Shown: positions 9,646 to 20,457, counted from the first letter of the stretch. The stretch is 64,000 nucleotides of DNA from Moesziomyces globuligerus (GCA_030849465.1 JARVLF010000017.1:620001-684000), one strand, 5' to 3'. Notes: generated by a model from the letters alone, not told the origin. Numbers and translations are program-made.

Positions 9646-10012
9646 GCCAGAGAAGCGAGCGAGCGACTGCAATTAACACGTCTCGGCCAAAAAGAGGCCA
9701 AGAGCAAAAAGCAAACACGCGACTCGCGTCTTGGACTCGCCCCTCCCGATGCAAACTCAAATCCACTCGATCGGGTTTGAGCCATTCCAATTTCACCGAT
9801 GGATTTCGCGATTCGGAAGAGAGTTGCAAGCGGTGGAATCGACCATCAGCGGAGCCTCCATCACGACGCTACTCGCCTTCATCTTGCTTGCTCCGATCCG
9901 CACCTACGCTTCTTTCGCCTCGTCGCATCCACAAAGGCCGGACTCCCTAGACCACATTTTGCTCTCGTCGCAAACTTCCGTTCAGGGTCAAGGCCTTCTG
10001 CTTCTCTTCGAG

Positions 10013-10474
10013 ATGAAGCTCGTCCGCTTCCTCATGAAGCTCAACAACGAGTCGGTCTCGATCGAGCTCAAGAACGGCACCGTCGTCCACGGCACCGTCA
10101 CAGGTACATACCCCCCCCCCCCCGCTCTTCATTCCCTGGTCGTCGGGTGAGAAGCTGACCGCTCTTTTTGTTCTTGATGGTGCGCAGGTGTGGATATCCA
10201 GATGAACACGCATCTCAAGACGGTCAAGATGACGGTGCGCGGTCGGCCGGCCGTGACGCTCGACACGCTCTCCATCCGCGGCAACAACATCCGCTACTGG
10301 ATCCTCCCCGATGCGCTGCCGCTCGACATGCTCCTCGTCGACGACGCTCCCAAGCCAAAGGGCAAGCGCAAAGATCCCGCCGCCAGGGGCGCACGAGGCG
10401 GAGCGGCCATGGACAGGGGAAGGGGCAGAGGCAGGGGCGCAGGCATGCGCGGCGGACGCGGCCGTGGCCGTTGA
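10013..10474 (+). CDS. smd1: Small nuclear ribonucleoprotein Sm D1 (one intron)
   Basis: Two exons, 10013-10103 and 10188-10474, give 125 residues. The intron (10104-10187, 84 bases) has a GTACAT donor, a run of 13 C, a CTGACC branch-like site and a GCAG acceptor. The join restores the Sm1 motif ([20 protein letters not shown]). The Sm2 motif ([14 protein letters not shown]) and an Arg-Gly-rich tail follow, exactly the SmD1 plan. The protein is part of the heptameric Sm ring on U1, U2, U4 and U5 snRNAs; in homologues the RG tail is a target of arginine methylation. Without splicing the frame stops shortly after the donor, so the intron is required. Confidence 0.95.
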
Positions 10475-10650
10475 TCAATCCCAACTTTCGATGTAGCGCT
10501 TTCTCCACAACCCAACACGCATACCTGTACTTGTACTTCCCTCTGTTCCAATCCACCAAAATACAGCGCTCCCAGACGCTGCTCAAGTCCCTCGCACTTC
10601 GGCCCTGTCGTCTCTGCGTCTGTATTCGTGACTGTGATGGGTGTGTGTGT

Positions 10651-11259
10651 CTATTGTTGTGCCTGTGCTTGGGCGGTGGCGGCGTCTCGTGCCTCGACCT
10701 CGTCCATGAGTTCCTGTTCGGAGCGGAGGAGCGATTCTGCGCTCCTTGCCGCCTCCTGGGGCACACGGATCGGGTAGTCCACCCTGGTGATCTGGCCTCC
10801 GCTGAGCAGCAGCGTCATGCGTCGGAGGTAGCGTTTGCCGTCGAGCTCGAACGTCGGAATATCCAGCGCCGTCGTCAGCTCGAGCTTCTCGTCCGAGAGC
10901 AGATCGAACGACAGCTCGAGGCGGTGTTTGGCTTCGACTTGCTCGGCGTGCGACTGGGTCGAGAGCCCGAGGATTTGCAGTTGCGGTTGCTTGGCCAGCA
11001 GCTGCGACAGATGCGCATTCACCGACGTGAGGTGCGGTGTACAGCCCGTGGCTCCCGGAATGTCGGCCCAACCACACGGCGTGGGACGGTGCGGCGACGA
11101 GGTCGACGGGTAGAGGAAAAGTAGGATCGGACGTCGGAGCGAGAGCGTAAACAGATCCACCGCGGTGCCCGATGTCGAAGCCAGCTCGATCAACGCAGGT
11201 AGCGGATGCCCCAACAGGTGGAATGCTGCACGGTCCTCCATCCCGTTGGCTCCCGTCAT
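10651..11259 (-). CDS. Peroxiredoxin-like (AhpC/TSA, PrxQ-like) protein
   Basis: About 202 residues with a thioredoxin-fold redoxin pattern: LRRPILLFLYPSTSSP, then DIPGATGCTPHLTSV, QLQILGLSTQSHAEQ, LSFDLLSDEKLELTTALDIPTF, and a final VDYPIRVP segment. The Cys in GATGCTPHL (about 73) sits where PrxQ/BCP enzymes have the peroxidatic Cys. The resolving Cys five residues later is replaced, but another Cys lies upstream (about 62). It probably reduces peroxides; partner and location are unknown. The start is uncertain: the frame opens to 11403, ATG codons at 11259 and 11241 are the best candidates, and a 5' exon cannot be ruled out. It converges with SmD1. Confidence 0.7.
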   Translation of the reverse strand: MTGANGMEDRAAFHLLGHPLPALIELASTSGTAVDLFTLSLRRPILLFLYPSTSSPHRPTPCGWADIPGATGCTPHLTSVNAHLSQLLAKQPQLQILGLSTQSHAEQVEAKHRLELSFDLLSDEKLELTTALDIPTFELDGKRYLRRMTLLLSGGQITRVDYPIRVPQEAARSAESLLRSEQELMDEVEARDAATAQAQAQQ

Positions 11260-11962
11260 CGTGCACAGCCTCGTTCGATGGTGTTGGACAAGACGAGCGA
11301 GAGCTACAAGCATCCCCTGACATGCAACCAGCCTGGACCCTGCGAGCTCGCACAACGCCTCAAGCCGGCCGAGACCCGCACGCTCTCCCAAGTCGCTCTT
11401 CACTTTGGATTTTTTCCGCGTCAGAAGGCCAAGTCAACTCTCCGCTCGATCCGCATCCCTTCTTCCTTCTCCCACCATCAGCTTTTCGAATCGTAAGTGT
11501 CCACCCCGAAAGCATCGACACATCGCAAACGCAGGAGCAGGCCTCGTCACCTGCTTCTTCTGCTGCTGCTGGATCGCGAAGGACGAGAAACACAACAATC
11601 TATCATAATCTGTCAATCCTCCTAAACCTTGGCCTCGCCCCGGGTACTTTGCGGAGAGCTTGTTTTGAATTACAAGAGGACGGACGCTTTCCGAGTCGAC
11701 GTGTATACCTCATTCTCAGGACCGCACATACTGACTCGACCACCAGCATGCGCTTTGCCTTGCATCCACAGCCGTCTCACTTTGATTGTTGGGAAGTCGC
11801 AATGTCAGAAAGGCCCACAGTTTGCTGTCGATCCTTCTTTCCTAGTGGTGTTCTGTGCGGGTGGCCTGGGGTGGCGATGCCCGGAGTTGGGGGATTAATG
11901 AAAAAATGCGAATAGTGTACACGAGAGGTTCGAGGCAAACGAGATAAGGGGGGGAATCGAGG
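11260..11962. other. Intergenic region, no gene seen
   Basis: This stretch lies between the peroxiredoxin-like start and the AP-2 mu stop, both on the minus strand. A 247-codon plus-strand frame crosses it but has no family resemblance and overlaps the peroxiredoxin start; I do not accept it. Confidence 0.5.
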
Positions 11963-13246
11963 CTAGAAGCGGATGAGGTAGCTGCCGTTGCTGCGGGTGA
12001 GGTAGCGGACCCACTTTACGCTCTGGTAGTTTGACTTTTCAAACACCTTGAGGTAGCGGACGAGGAGGCCGGAGCTGGTGAACATGAGCACCTGGAAGTC
12101 GACTTCGATCGGCGGCCTGCTCCACGCCTTGCGCACGGTGGTCGAGCTGAGTTCGGCGTCGGCGCCAAAGCTGGCCTCGGCTCCGCCCTGGATGCGGGCG
12201 ATCTTCCAGACAATGTGGTTCTCCGCCGGCACGTATTTGGCCTTGCCGAGGCTCACCTGACACTTGACCGTCGAGGCGTTGAGCGGCGTGGGGATGCGTA
12301 GCACCACATTGGTCGCGTTGAGCTTGGCGTCAAAGTTGGCCTTGAGGTTGAGCGTATACTCGACCTTGGACTTGCTCACCTCGTCGACGATCGCATGCAC
12401 CTTGAACGGCAGGTTGACGTTGGTCGTCGAGCGGTAGCGCATCAGCTCAAACTCGCCGTCCGGCGGGATGAACGAGATGGACCGGTCCGTGTCGTACTTG
12501 GAGAGCTTGACGCACTGGTGGAACTGGCAATCGTCGAGCTCGACCGCATCCACCTTGCCGCGGTTCTTGTCGTTCTTCTCGAGCACGAGCTTGTCGTTGA
12601 GGCCGAAGCGGCATTCGGGCATGCCGGTGAGGTAGGCGCGCATGAGGATGGCGCCGTCGACGTCGGCGCGGAGCACGGTGCCCTTGCTGCTCATCAGCAG
12701 GTTGACCGTCTCGACGACGTCGACAAACGCCTCGTTCTTGCGATACTTGACGTCGGCGCGCCGCCAGCTCGTAGCGCCCGTGGCCTGGATGGTGATCTTG
12801 CTCGAATCCTCGCGCACCGCCTGCTCCGACTTGACGCCTTCGGTGGTGATGTACATCTTGAGCGTGTCGATCTCCGAGTTTTGCGGATAGCCAAAGTCGA
12901 GGATCTCGTCGAGGAGCTCGTAGATGAGCACAAAGTTGTTCTTCACCGCCTCCTCGTCGAACTTGGCGCCAAAGTAGGATCGGCCGATGCTGATGACGCG
13001 GTAGCAGAACTCGAAGACGAGCGCCGCGTTGGCGTTGCACTTGGTGACGGCGACGATGTACAGGTTCTCGTGGCGCACGTGGAAGAAGCTCGTCGAGCCG
13101 AGCGTGATGATGGGCGAGCGCACGTCCGGATTCGAGACCACCTGGATGCGAAAGATGTCGGCGATGCTGCGGCGCAGGTCGTTGCGGAAGAGGCGCGAGA
13201 TGAGCACCTCGCCCTTCTGGTTGAAGATGAAGAACGCCGAGATCAT
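11963..13246 (-). CDS. AP-2 adaptor complex subunit mu
   Basis: A 427-residue protein of the usual mu length. Residues 1-140 are the longin-like domain (MISAFFIFNQKGEVLISR at the start). A linker and the mu-homology domain (about 170-427) follow, with RADVKYRKNEAFVDVVE and the C-terminal WVRYLTRSNGSYLIRF. These match AP-2 mu (AP2M1, fission yeast Apm4) better than AP-1 mu. The role is cargo (YxxPhi) recognition in clathrin-mediated endocytosis at the plasma membrane. It is a single exon, with a clear ATG at 13246. Confidence 0.93.
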   Translation of the reverse strand: MISAFFIFNQKGEVLISRLFRNDLRRSIADIFRIQVVSNPDVRSPIITLGSTSFFHVRHENLYIVAVTKCNANAALVFEFCYRVISIGRSYFGAKFDEEAVKNNFVLIYELLDEILDFGYPQNSEIDTLKMYITTEGVKSEQAVREDSSKITIQATGATSWRRADVKYRKNEAFVDVVETVNLLMSSKGTVLRADVDGAILMRAYLTGMPECRFGLNDKLVLEKNDKNRGKVDAVELDDCQFHQCVKLSKYDTDRSISFIPPDGEFELMRYRSTTNVNLPFKVHAIVDEVSKSKVEYTLNLKANFDAKLNATNVVLRIPTPLNASTVKCQVSLGKAKYVPAENHIVWKIARIQGGAEASFGADAELSSTTVRKAWSRPPIEVDFQVLMFTSSGLLVRYLKVFEKSNYQSVKWVRYLTRSNGSYLIRF

Positions 13247-13939
13247 GGCACAAGCACCGGGCCGTCCTAGTGGACGCGCGCGGGAGGGAGACGGCGAGGG
13301 TTCTTATGCGTCTTTGACCGGACGGAGCGAGGGCTCGCGCTCAGCGGCGAGGGAGGACACTGCGAGGGGATCGAGCAGCGCAAGAGCCGAACGAAGCGTC
13401 CAGAGGCAAGTGAGCTGGAAGGACTGGCTGCGAAATGAGATGCGCGGGTGGCCTGGCGTGTGGAGACGTGCACGAGGAGAAAGGGGACGAGGAGCGAGAT
13501 TGTGCTCGGCGCGGATGTCGATCGGAGAAGATCAAAGGGACTTGGGCGGCCGAAGGCGAGCGGAAAGAAGGGTAAGGGCGGCGGCGGCGGCGGCGGCGGC
13601 GGCTGTTGGAGGTGGTACTGTAGGGATTGAGCGAGGAGAAAGGGGATGAGCGTGGTGGGGGATACAGTAGTACAGTAGCTTGAGGCACTCGCTCCACACA
13701 GACCTTCCCTTTGTTCTCAGCCGCGCTGCCCTCGAATCCAACTCGAATCCAACACTCATCCGCGGCGCATTCTGCAGCGCTCAAGCCAAGGGTTGAGCAA
13801 CGAAAGAAATTTGTTAGAGCTCATGCAGTCAACAATCTTGCCGGGATTGCCAGTGTGCACCCCACGCACACACATGACAGGGCCACTGACAGCACTCCAG
13901 CTCAATTCGATCTATTGCTGCACGCTACGACGCAGAGTG
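13247..13939. other. Intergenic region upstream of AP-2 mu, with a GGC repeat
   Basis: This stretch lies between the AP-2 mu start and the RRP46 stop, both minus. About nine tandem GGC triplets lie at 13577-13603. No gene is supported. Confidence 0.5.
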
Positions 13940-15095
13940 TCACTGGGTCTGGGAGGCGATTCGCTTGGCTAGCGTGGCGCGCATAAAGTCGAGCACGGCC
14001 GAGCTGGCCGTCAGGCAGAGCTCTCGAGCCCTCGACAGATCCTCCACATCGATCGAGCCTTGCGACTCTGCCAGCACCTGTTCCGAGACCTGGCGCGGCG
14101 AAGCCTCGTCGCCCTCGCCCTCCATCTGCTGCGAGAACGAAAAGGCGAACACGTGCGTGCTCAGCGCATAGTCGATCTCCACCGGCGTCGGATCCAGAAG
14201 AACGATCGTGCTGGTAGCAATCCAAAGCATCAGGGCGCATCACGAGAGCAGCGATCGTCAGTACTTGGTAGCCTCCTTAACCCAGCCGATACAATCACGG
14301 TGAAGGTGGCACTTACTCGCCGGTGTACCGCTTGGTACGACTCGCGCCGTTCGTGCGGTCATCCTCTTGCTCGTCGTCCACTTCGATGTCGTCATCTCGA
14401 GCGTGGTCTTGCTTGTACTGACGGACGAGACCGGCCAGTTGCGATTCCGAGATCTCGCCCAGGTGGCTGTTCTGCCTCAGCACGGTGCCCTGCACCGCCG
14501 GCAGCACCGCGCATGCGCACGAGGTCACACTGCCCCTCGCGGGGATGCCAGCATCCAGCAGCGCCAACGAAGCCGCGTTGATCAGCGCAGCCTGCTCGGC
14601 GACGCTCGGCGGCGCATCCGGTCCGAGCAGCAACGGCTGTCTCGGCACATGCCTCTGCTTGGACGCCACGCCCGACGGCAGCGTGTGCTCTGAGGATTGC
14701 GGCAGGCTCGGCGACGAGAGCGTCTGCAGCACCAGCTGGATGAGCGATCGAGGATGGTGGTGCAGCAGCAGCACCGACGAGAATGCCGTCAGCAGCGAAT
14801 CCGACAGCGCCTGGCTCGCGATCCCCGCCACGCCGTGCTGCGGCTGGAAGACGACGTCGAGCGTAGCGCGATCCGTAAGCTCGTCTCGCACCCTCACCTC
14901 GGTAGGACCCGACACAGAGGCTACCACTGCAAGAGCGCCAAACGAGAACGATGCGCTCGCATCCGATCGCGCCAGCAGCCCCACCTCGGCAGACAAGGGT
15001 CGAAGCGCGGTCGGAGAGGTCCTCTTGACGGCGGAGGCGGCCGAGCTGCTGGACGACGACGTGGCTGCCGTTGTTGATGCTATTGTCGAAGCCAT
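13940..15095 (-). CDS. rrp46: Exosome subunit RRP46 (RNase PH fold, one intron)
   Basis: Exon 1 is 15095-14317 and exon 2 is 14210-13940, giving 349 residues. The 106-base intron has a GTAAGT donor, a TACTGAC branch site and a CCAG acceptor; the join reads KRYTGDTIVLLDPTPVEIDY. The protein shows the RNase PH-like pattern LRPLSAEVGLLARSDASASF and FGALAVVASVSGPTEVRVRD, ending with the second-domain segment STHVFAFSF. This matches Rrp46/EXOSC5, a catalytically inert subunit of the nuclear and cytoplasmic exosome ring. The Ser/Thr-rich N-terminus and the acidic insert before the intron are lineage-specific. The frame opens further upstream, but ATG 15095 fits the family start best. The gene diverges from TIM54. 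Confidence 0.88.
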
Positions 15096-15472
15096 GCTGC
15101 GTATCTTGCGAGCGGACAGAAGCACGAGGAGCGGTAGTGGAAAGGGTGGAGGCCCAAAGCTTGACGAGGGCTGCAAAAGCCAGAAGATGGCCAGCAAAAT
15201 GTAGCATCGCTTCTGCCCGAGTTCCGATCCCTGTTCGCCTTTTTTCGAGTTCAAGAATGTGCGATCGCATCATCTGAACACAAATGAAAAAGGGGATAGC
15301 GAAGCTTCCCACGGCCACGCGAGATGTTCCGAAGAAAAATAATGCCATCCAGAAGATGCGAGCGAGAGACCCTCGCTCGTCCCTGTCACAGCCGGTTCAC
15401 CTCTTCGCTCGCCATCCCGAGCCTCCTTACCACCATCGACGGCCGAACGCCCTCTATCTAGGCTCACACACA
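15096..15472. other. Divergent promoter region of RRP46 and TIM54
   Basis: About 380 bases lie between opposite start codons. I see no other gene and no clear TATA box. Confidence 0.5.
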
Positions 15473-17299
15473 ATGAGCTCCACACCTCCGCCGCCTACGC
15501 CGGCCGCTTCGGCCTCCACTTCCAGCACGCCTGCCCCGTCTCCCGCAGCGGGCGCCGCCACTGCCGCTGGCACGGGCAGTGCAGCCAAGCCCAAACTTCC
15601 TCCTCGCGAGGTGCCGCCCATCCTGCGCCCTCTCGAATTCGTCGGCATTCCCAAATCCGTACTCGCCTGGAAGCCACGCCTGCCGTCGCGCAACTGGTCC
15701 ATCTTCCTCGTCACCGTCGGCACGCTCTCCTACCTCTACTATGACGACCGCCGCCAGTGCCGACTCATCCGCGACGACTACATCGACAAGGTCAGGCACC
15801 TCTCCAAGGAGCCCATGAAGCCGAGCGAGTGGCCGCGAAAGATCACCGTCTATGCTACGCGCTCTCCCGGCGACGACGACTACGACAAGGCGCTCCGCTA
15901 CTTCAAGAAGTACGTCAAGCCCGTGCTCGTGGCCGCCGGCATCGACTGGGAAGTCACCAACGGCACCCGCCATGGCGGCCTCGCTCGCGAGCTCCAGAGC
16001 CAGATTCAGCAGAGAAGGCGCAAGCTGCTAGGGCTCGAGCCCTGGATGGACGAGATTACCGCCGTCTCGCAGAATCCCTTCTCGCTCTCACCACAGCAGG
16101 AGCTGCAGCGCGAGATCGACGGCGGCCTCGTCATCGTCGGCAGGCCGGCGCTCAAGGAGTGGGCGTGGGCACTCAAACACGGCTGGTGCACCCCGCTCGA
16201 AGTTATCAAGAGGGATCGCGATGACGAGCTCGCCCGCGAGCTGGCCGAAGACCACGCCTTCGACGAGCTCCCCGCCGAGCCGGTCGCCGCATCCTCGTCT
16301 TCCTCCGCCTCCACGCCGAGCGAGTTCCTGGACGAGAAGGACAGGGCGATCGCTGCGCTCGCCGAGACGGGCGAGGACGACGGTGCCGGTGCTCCTCTGC
16401 CTTCGCGTTTCGGCAACAGCAAGCTCGGATCGGCGCCGTATGGTCTCGGCTCGGGACCCAACGCCTTCAGCGGCATGATGGGGCCTTCGCCAGCTGCGGC
16501 CGCAGATGCCGAGAAGCAGCGCGTCAAGAGCGAGGCCGAGGCCGCCGCGGCGCGTCTGGACCCCAAGCTGCTCGAGGCACCGGCGCAGATCCCAGCCCAG
16601 CCGCCCATCTGCTTTGTTGACTTTGCCAACCTCGTCGGGTGGCGCAACATCCCGCTGCGCATGTACCAGTTCTTCCGCCAGCGCGACAAGGTGCAGCACG
16701 GCGCCGACCTCGCACTCACCCTCGTCTACGGCACCAAGGAGACCGCACGCGAGTATCAGCCCGGTCGACCGGGCACCTTCCCGGGCGAGGTCCCCGATAC
16801 ACCGCCGCAGGGCGGCGATCTGGACTGGGGCATCGAGACCGAGGAGCGCTATCCGCCGTACTTCCTCAAGTCGGAGAAGAACCTCGCCGAGGCGCGCGAG
16901 AGCTACTACAAGGCGCTGCCGAAGCATCTCAAGGATGCGCGCGACCTCGCCCGCGGCCTCCGCGAGCAGACCAAGATCGAAAAGAACGATCCGAGCAAGA
17001 CCGAGGCCGAGCTGCGCGAGGAACGCTTCAAGAAGGAAAAGGAGTGGCGCAACGCCGAGATGGGCTTCCACATCATCCGACCCAGCAAAGGCGTAGAGTG
17101 GGACGAGCGATTCCGCGGCAGCCTCCGCGTCCTCCAGCTCTCGAGCGAGACGAGGGAGCAGATCGACCACCAGCAGAAGCTCCGCAAGGAGCACGAAAAG
17201 CAAACGCAACAGATGCTCGCCAACGAGGAGCAGCAGCTCAGAGAAGAGCAAGCGCAGCGCCAAAAGGAGATCGAATCGCAGCCGCTTGAGCAGCTCTAG
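15473..17299 (+). CDS. tim54: Mitochondrial inner membrane translocase subunit Tim54
   Basis: A 608-residue protein with a Pro/Ala/Ser-rich N-terminus. The conserved Tim54 block follows (FVGIPKSVLAWKPRLPSRNW), then one membrane segment at about 74-90 (IFLVTVGTLSYLYY) and the intermembrane-space domain (KITVYATRSPGDDDYDKALR, YVKPVLVAAGIDWEVTNGTR). The C-terminal third is charged and probably helical. In yeast Tim54 is part of the TIM22 carrier translocase and also helps Yme1 assembly. The frame opens at 15284, but the ATG at 15473 gives the family-like start. It is single-exon, 417 bases before AP-3 delta on the same strand. Confidence 0.88.
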   Translation: MSSTPPPPTPAASASTSSTPAPSPAAGAATAAGTGSAAKPKLPPREVPPILRPLEFVGIPKSVLAWKPRLPSRNWSIFLVTVGTLSYLYYDDRRQCRLIRDDYIDKVRHLSKEPMKPSEWPRKITVYATRSPGDDDYDKALRYFKKYVKPVLVAAGIDWEVTNGTRHGGLARELQSQIQQRRRKLLGLEPWMDEITAVSQNPFSLSPQQELQREIDGGLVIVGRPALKEWAWALKHGWCTPLEVIKRDRDDELARELAEDHAFDELPAEPVAASSSSSASTPSEFLDEKDRAIAALAETGEDDGAGAPLPSRFGNSKLGSAPYGLGSGPNAFSGMMGPSPAAAADAEKQRVKSEAEAAAARLDPKLLEAPAQIPAQPPICFVDFANLVGWRNIPLRMYQFFRQRDKVQHGADLALTLVYGTKETAREYQPGRPGTFPGEVPDTPPQGGDLDWGIETEERYPPYFLKSEKNLAEARESYYKALPKHLKDARDLARGLREQTKIEKNDPSKTEAELREERFKKEKEWRNAEMGFHIIRPSKGVEWDERFRGSLRVLQLSSETREQIDHQQKLRKEHEKQTQQMLANEEQQLREEQAQRQKEIESQPLEQL

Positions 17300-17715
17300 T
17301 CATGCATACCCACATCATATCTCCAGCCGCAATCATTGGTTTGTCTCATCCATGTTGTTGCCTGAGTCGTGCGTGCTGTCATTCTTTCTCTTTCAACTGC
17401 AATGAGAAAATATGAACCGTCTGCTGCAAAGAAATGGCGGTCACAAATATCTGTGAATTGTAGGCGCCAAATCGGGAAAGCCGCGACAACGCATCTCGAT
17501 AATCGCAAAGTGGAGCTGCGGGAAGCCATGCAAAGACCAACACAACCAACTCGAGTTCCATAGCTCCGCTCCACAACCATCTTGCCTACCGCCCATACTG
17601 TCGCCCTCACCTCGGAGCACTACTACCAACATGCTCAGCTTGGCGTAGAGCGTGACCAATCTCCTTTGAATCGCGACTCTCTTGCCTCGGCTCGGACCAC
17701 GAGCGGCTCGCCACG
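17300..17715. other. Intergenic region between TIM54 and AP-3 delta
   Basis: It holds the TIM54 3' region and the AP-3 delta upstream region. The part around 17340-17460 is noticeably AT-richer than the surrounding coding DNA. No gene is seen. Confidence 0.5.
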
Positions 17716-20415
17716 ATGTTCGAGCGCTCGCTCTCCGCCCTGATCAAGGGCCTCCGCTCGCACCGCGGCAAGGACGAGCCCAAGTATGTCGCTCAGGTCA
17801 TGGACGAGATCCGCCACGAGGTGCGCTCGGGCGACCTCGAAGTCAAGGCGGAGGCCGTGCTCAAGCTCACCTACCTCCAGATGCTCGGCTATCCCTTCTC
17901 CGGCGCCAACTTCCACATGCTCGAGACGATGGCGTCGAGCAAGTACCACCACAAGCACATCGGCTATCTGGCCGCCGCGCAGTGCTTCTCTGCCGACACC
18001 GACGTGCTCATCCTCTCGACCAACATGATCAAGAAGGACCTGCTCTCCTCCAACCCTCTTGACGTGGCGGTCGCCTTGAATGGCCTTGCACACATCGCCA
18101 CGTCGGACCTCGCGCGTCACCTCGGGCCGGACGTGATCAAGCTGCTCACGCACAGTAGGCCGATGATCCGGAAGAAGGCGCTGCTCGTGCTCTATGCGCT
18201 CATCATCAAGTCGCCCGACCTGCTCGAGACCGGCTGGGATCGACTGCGCGAGAAGCTCGACGATCCCGATCTCAGCGTCGTCTCGGCAGCGGTCAACATC
18301 GTCTGCGAACTGGCGCGCAGGGATGCGCGACCATTCCTGCCGCTTTCGCCGCAACTCTTCCGCCTGCTCACCACCTCGACCAACAACTGGATGCTCATCA
18401 AGATCATCAAGCTCTTTGGCTCGCTCTCGCCGCTCGAGCCGCGTCTGGTCAAAAAGCTCGTGCCGCCAATAACCACCATCATCTCCACCACGCCCGCCAT
18501 GAGCCTGCTCTACGAATGCATCCACACCATCATCATCGGCGGCATGCTCACCCAGCCCGGCGGCGACGAGCTCGCCGAGATCTGCGTCGAGAAGCTCGCC
18601 GCGTTCCTCGCCGACTCGGACCAAAACCTTAAGTACATCGCGCTCCTCGCGCTCGTCAAGATCCTCCCCAGCCATCCGCACCTCGTCGCTCAGCATCAGG
18701 ACGTCATCTTCGAGTCGATCGAGGATCCGGATCTCTCCATCCGCCTGCGCGCGCTCGAGCTCGTCTCGGGCATGACCGTGAGCCGCAACCTGGAGAGCAT
18801 CGTCGGGCAGCTCCTCTCCCACCTCGCCCCGCCGCTGTCGTCTGTCGGCGGTGGAGCGGGCGCGGTCGACAGCACGGGTGCTGCAGCGGCAGCGCTCCGA
18901 GCAAGCCTCGCCAGCGGCGGAGCGGCGACCGACGCCGATCCCACGTCGAGCTCGCTGGCGGCCATCACGTCGGCCTACAGTCCGACGCTGTCGCCCTCGT
19001 ATCGACTCGAGATCGTTCAGCGGATCTTGGCGCTGGGGAGCTACGGTACATACGCCAACGTCGTCGACTTTTCGTGGTACTTTGATACGCTGCTCCACCT
19101 CGCCACCGTGCCCAACCTGCCCGAGGCCAACGACGTGGGCGCTCGGATCCGCGACCAGCTCATCGACGTTGCTGCGAGGGTGCGTGCTATCCGTCCACAC
19201 GCCACGCGCGCCATGGTCGCCCTGCTGCGTGACGGACGCCTGCTCCCGCCCTCGGACTGGCCCGCTCATGCAATGGCGCGCAAGTCGGCAGCGGGCGCAG
19301 GCGCAGGAGACGATATGCGCCAGACCCGCAAGGTGCTCCATGCGGCTGCGTGGATCTTGGGCGAGTACGCGTACGAGCTCTCGTCGCCCGCCAGTGCCAT
19401 CCCTCTCCTCCTCCATCCGGCGCTGTACGATGCAGCGATGTGCGATGCGTCGACGTCGGCAGCCTGCGTACACGGCGCCGTCAAGCTGTACGCCTTCTGG
19501 GCCTCGGCCATCTCGACGCGCTGGGCCGAGGCGCGCATGCGGCCGCAGGCCGACTTTGACGACTTTGTGCCGCTCACCCACCAGGTCGCCACGCGCCTCG
19601 AGGCCGTGCAGGCCATGTCGGTCGACGCCGAGGTGCAGGAACGCACCGTCGAGTATCGCCAGCTCTTCCACCTCATCCAGAAGGACCTCCAGTCCCACAC
19701 TGCCCCTCCATCCGGAGACGAGAAGAGCAGTGACCCGGACGATGGGGCGCAGCAGAACGAGGTGGATGCAAGGCCGCCACGCAGCCTCGATCTGCTCTCT
19801 CCGCTCTTCTTCAACCATGCGCTCGGACCGCTGGGCGCCAACGCGCAGGCCAAGGTGGCGCCGCCGTTCCAAGTCGACCTGCACGCATGGATCGTGAATC
19901 CGGACGAGTACGTCGTGTTGGATGGCATCGATCTCGCGCCGCACAAGGGCTTTGACGACGAGCCTGTCGTCGAGCCACCTGCGGCGCTCGAACCAAAGGT
20001 GACAGCAAAGGAGTCCAAAGCGCAGCGCGAGGCTAGGCTGCAGCGACAGCGCGACGATCCGTTCTACATTGTCGACGCTTCGCGCCAGGTGACGACGCCG
20101 GCACGCGGTAAAGCCGACCGGGCCGACGAGGACGAGGTGGAGCAGATCCCGATCGTGCGTCTCGACAGTCTGCTCGATGCCTCGCCCGCGCCGGCCAAGC
20201 TCCAGACGCCCGTCCTCGAGGCAGAGGAGATGCCCGCCGACTCGCCCCGGCCCAGACCGAAGAAGAAGGCGGCCTCCAAATCCGCCGCTCCCTCCCATCC
20301 GCCAGGCGAGGACGACGATCCGCACGGCGCAGCCACGCCCACCAAGGTCGTGCGCGTCACCAAAAAGAAGAAGCCAGCCAGCAAGCCCGCCGCTTCCCAG
20401 GTGATCATCGACTGA
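17716..20415 (+). CDS. AP-3 adaptor complex subunit delta
   Basis: An 899-residue protein. Residues about 10-570 are the adaptin HEAT-repeat trunk, starting MFERSLSALIKGLRSHRG. They include KAEAVLKLTYLQMLGYPFSGANFHM and MIRKKALLVLYALIIKSPD in the expected order. A region near 770-800 (AKESKAQREARLQRQRDDPFY) is typical of AP-3 delta, and the tail is Lys- and Pro-rich. AP-3 carries cargo from Golgi/endosome to the vacuole independently of clathrin. Ala/Gly-rich inserts at about 375-410 are lineage-specific. The start is clear, with no upstream ATG in frame. The opposite strand carries a 946-codon shadow frame. Confidence 0.93.
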   Translation: MFERSLSALIKGLRSHRGKDEPKYVAQVMDEIRHEVRSGDLEVKAEAVLKLTYLQMLGYPFSGANFHMLETMASSKYHHKHIGYLAAAQCFSADTDVLILSTNMIKKDLLSSNPLDVAVALNGLAHIATSDLARHLGPDVIKLLTHSRPMIRKKALLVLYALIIKSPDLLETGWDRLREKLDDPDLSVVSAAVNIVCELARRDARPFLPLSPQLFRLLTTSTNNWMLIKIIKLFGSLSPLEPRLVKKLVPPITTIISTTPAMSLLYECIHTIIIGGMLTQPGGDELAEICVEKLAAFLADSDQNLKYIALLALVKILPSHPHLVAQHQDVIFESIEDPDLSIRLRALELVSGMTVSRNLESIVGQLLSHLAPPLSSVGGGAGAVDSTGAAAAALRASLASGGAATDADPTSSSLAAITSAYSPTLSPSYRLEIVQRILALGSYGTYANVVDFSWYFDTLLHLATVPNLPEANDVGARIRDQLIDVAARVRAIRPHATRAMVALLRDGRLLPPSDWPAHAMARKSAAGAGAGDDMRQTRKVLHAAAWILGEYAYELSSPASAIPLLLHPALYDAAMCDASTSAACVHGAVKLYAFWASAISTRWAEARMRPQADFDDFVPLTHQVATRLEAVQAMSVDAEVQERTVEYRQLFHLIQKDLQSHTAPPSGDEKSSDPDDGAQQNEVDARPPRSLDLLSPLFFNHALGPLGANAQAKVAPPFQVDLHAWIVNPDEYVVLDGIDLAPHKGFDDEPVVEPPAALEPKVTAKESKAQREARLQRQRDDPFYIVDASRQVTTPARGKADRADEDEVEQIPIVRLDSLLDASPAPAKLQTPVLEAEEMPADSPRPRPKKKAASKSAAPSHPPGEDDDPHGAATPTKVVRVTKKKKPASKPAASQVIID

Positions 20416-20422
20416 AAGTGTA

Positions 20423-20457
20423 CACACACACACATCCACACACACACACACACACAA
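20423..20457 (+). repeat. CA dinucleotide repeat
   Basis: Two short ACAC runs separated by ATCC lie just after the AP-3 delta stop, in its probable 3' UTR. Confidence 0.9.

Larger units (their letters stand above)
9387..10012. other. Divergent promoter region of EXO1 and SmD1 with simple repeats
   Basis: About 630 bases separate the two divergent start codons. No convincing gene is seen. It is rich in repeats (a 12-base minisatellite and a CTG run, listed separately). Confidence 0.6.

Noticed and set aside
11172..11915. 247-codon plus-strand frame
   Set aside because: It overlaps the peroxiredoxin-like gene start, has no recognisable pattern and mixed low-complexity composition.
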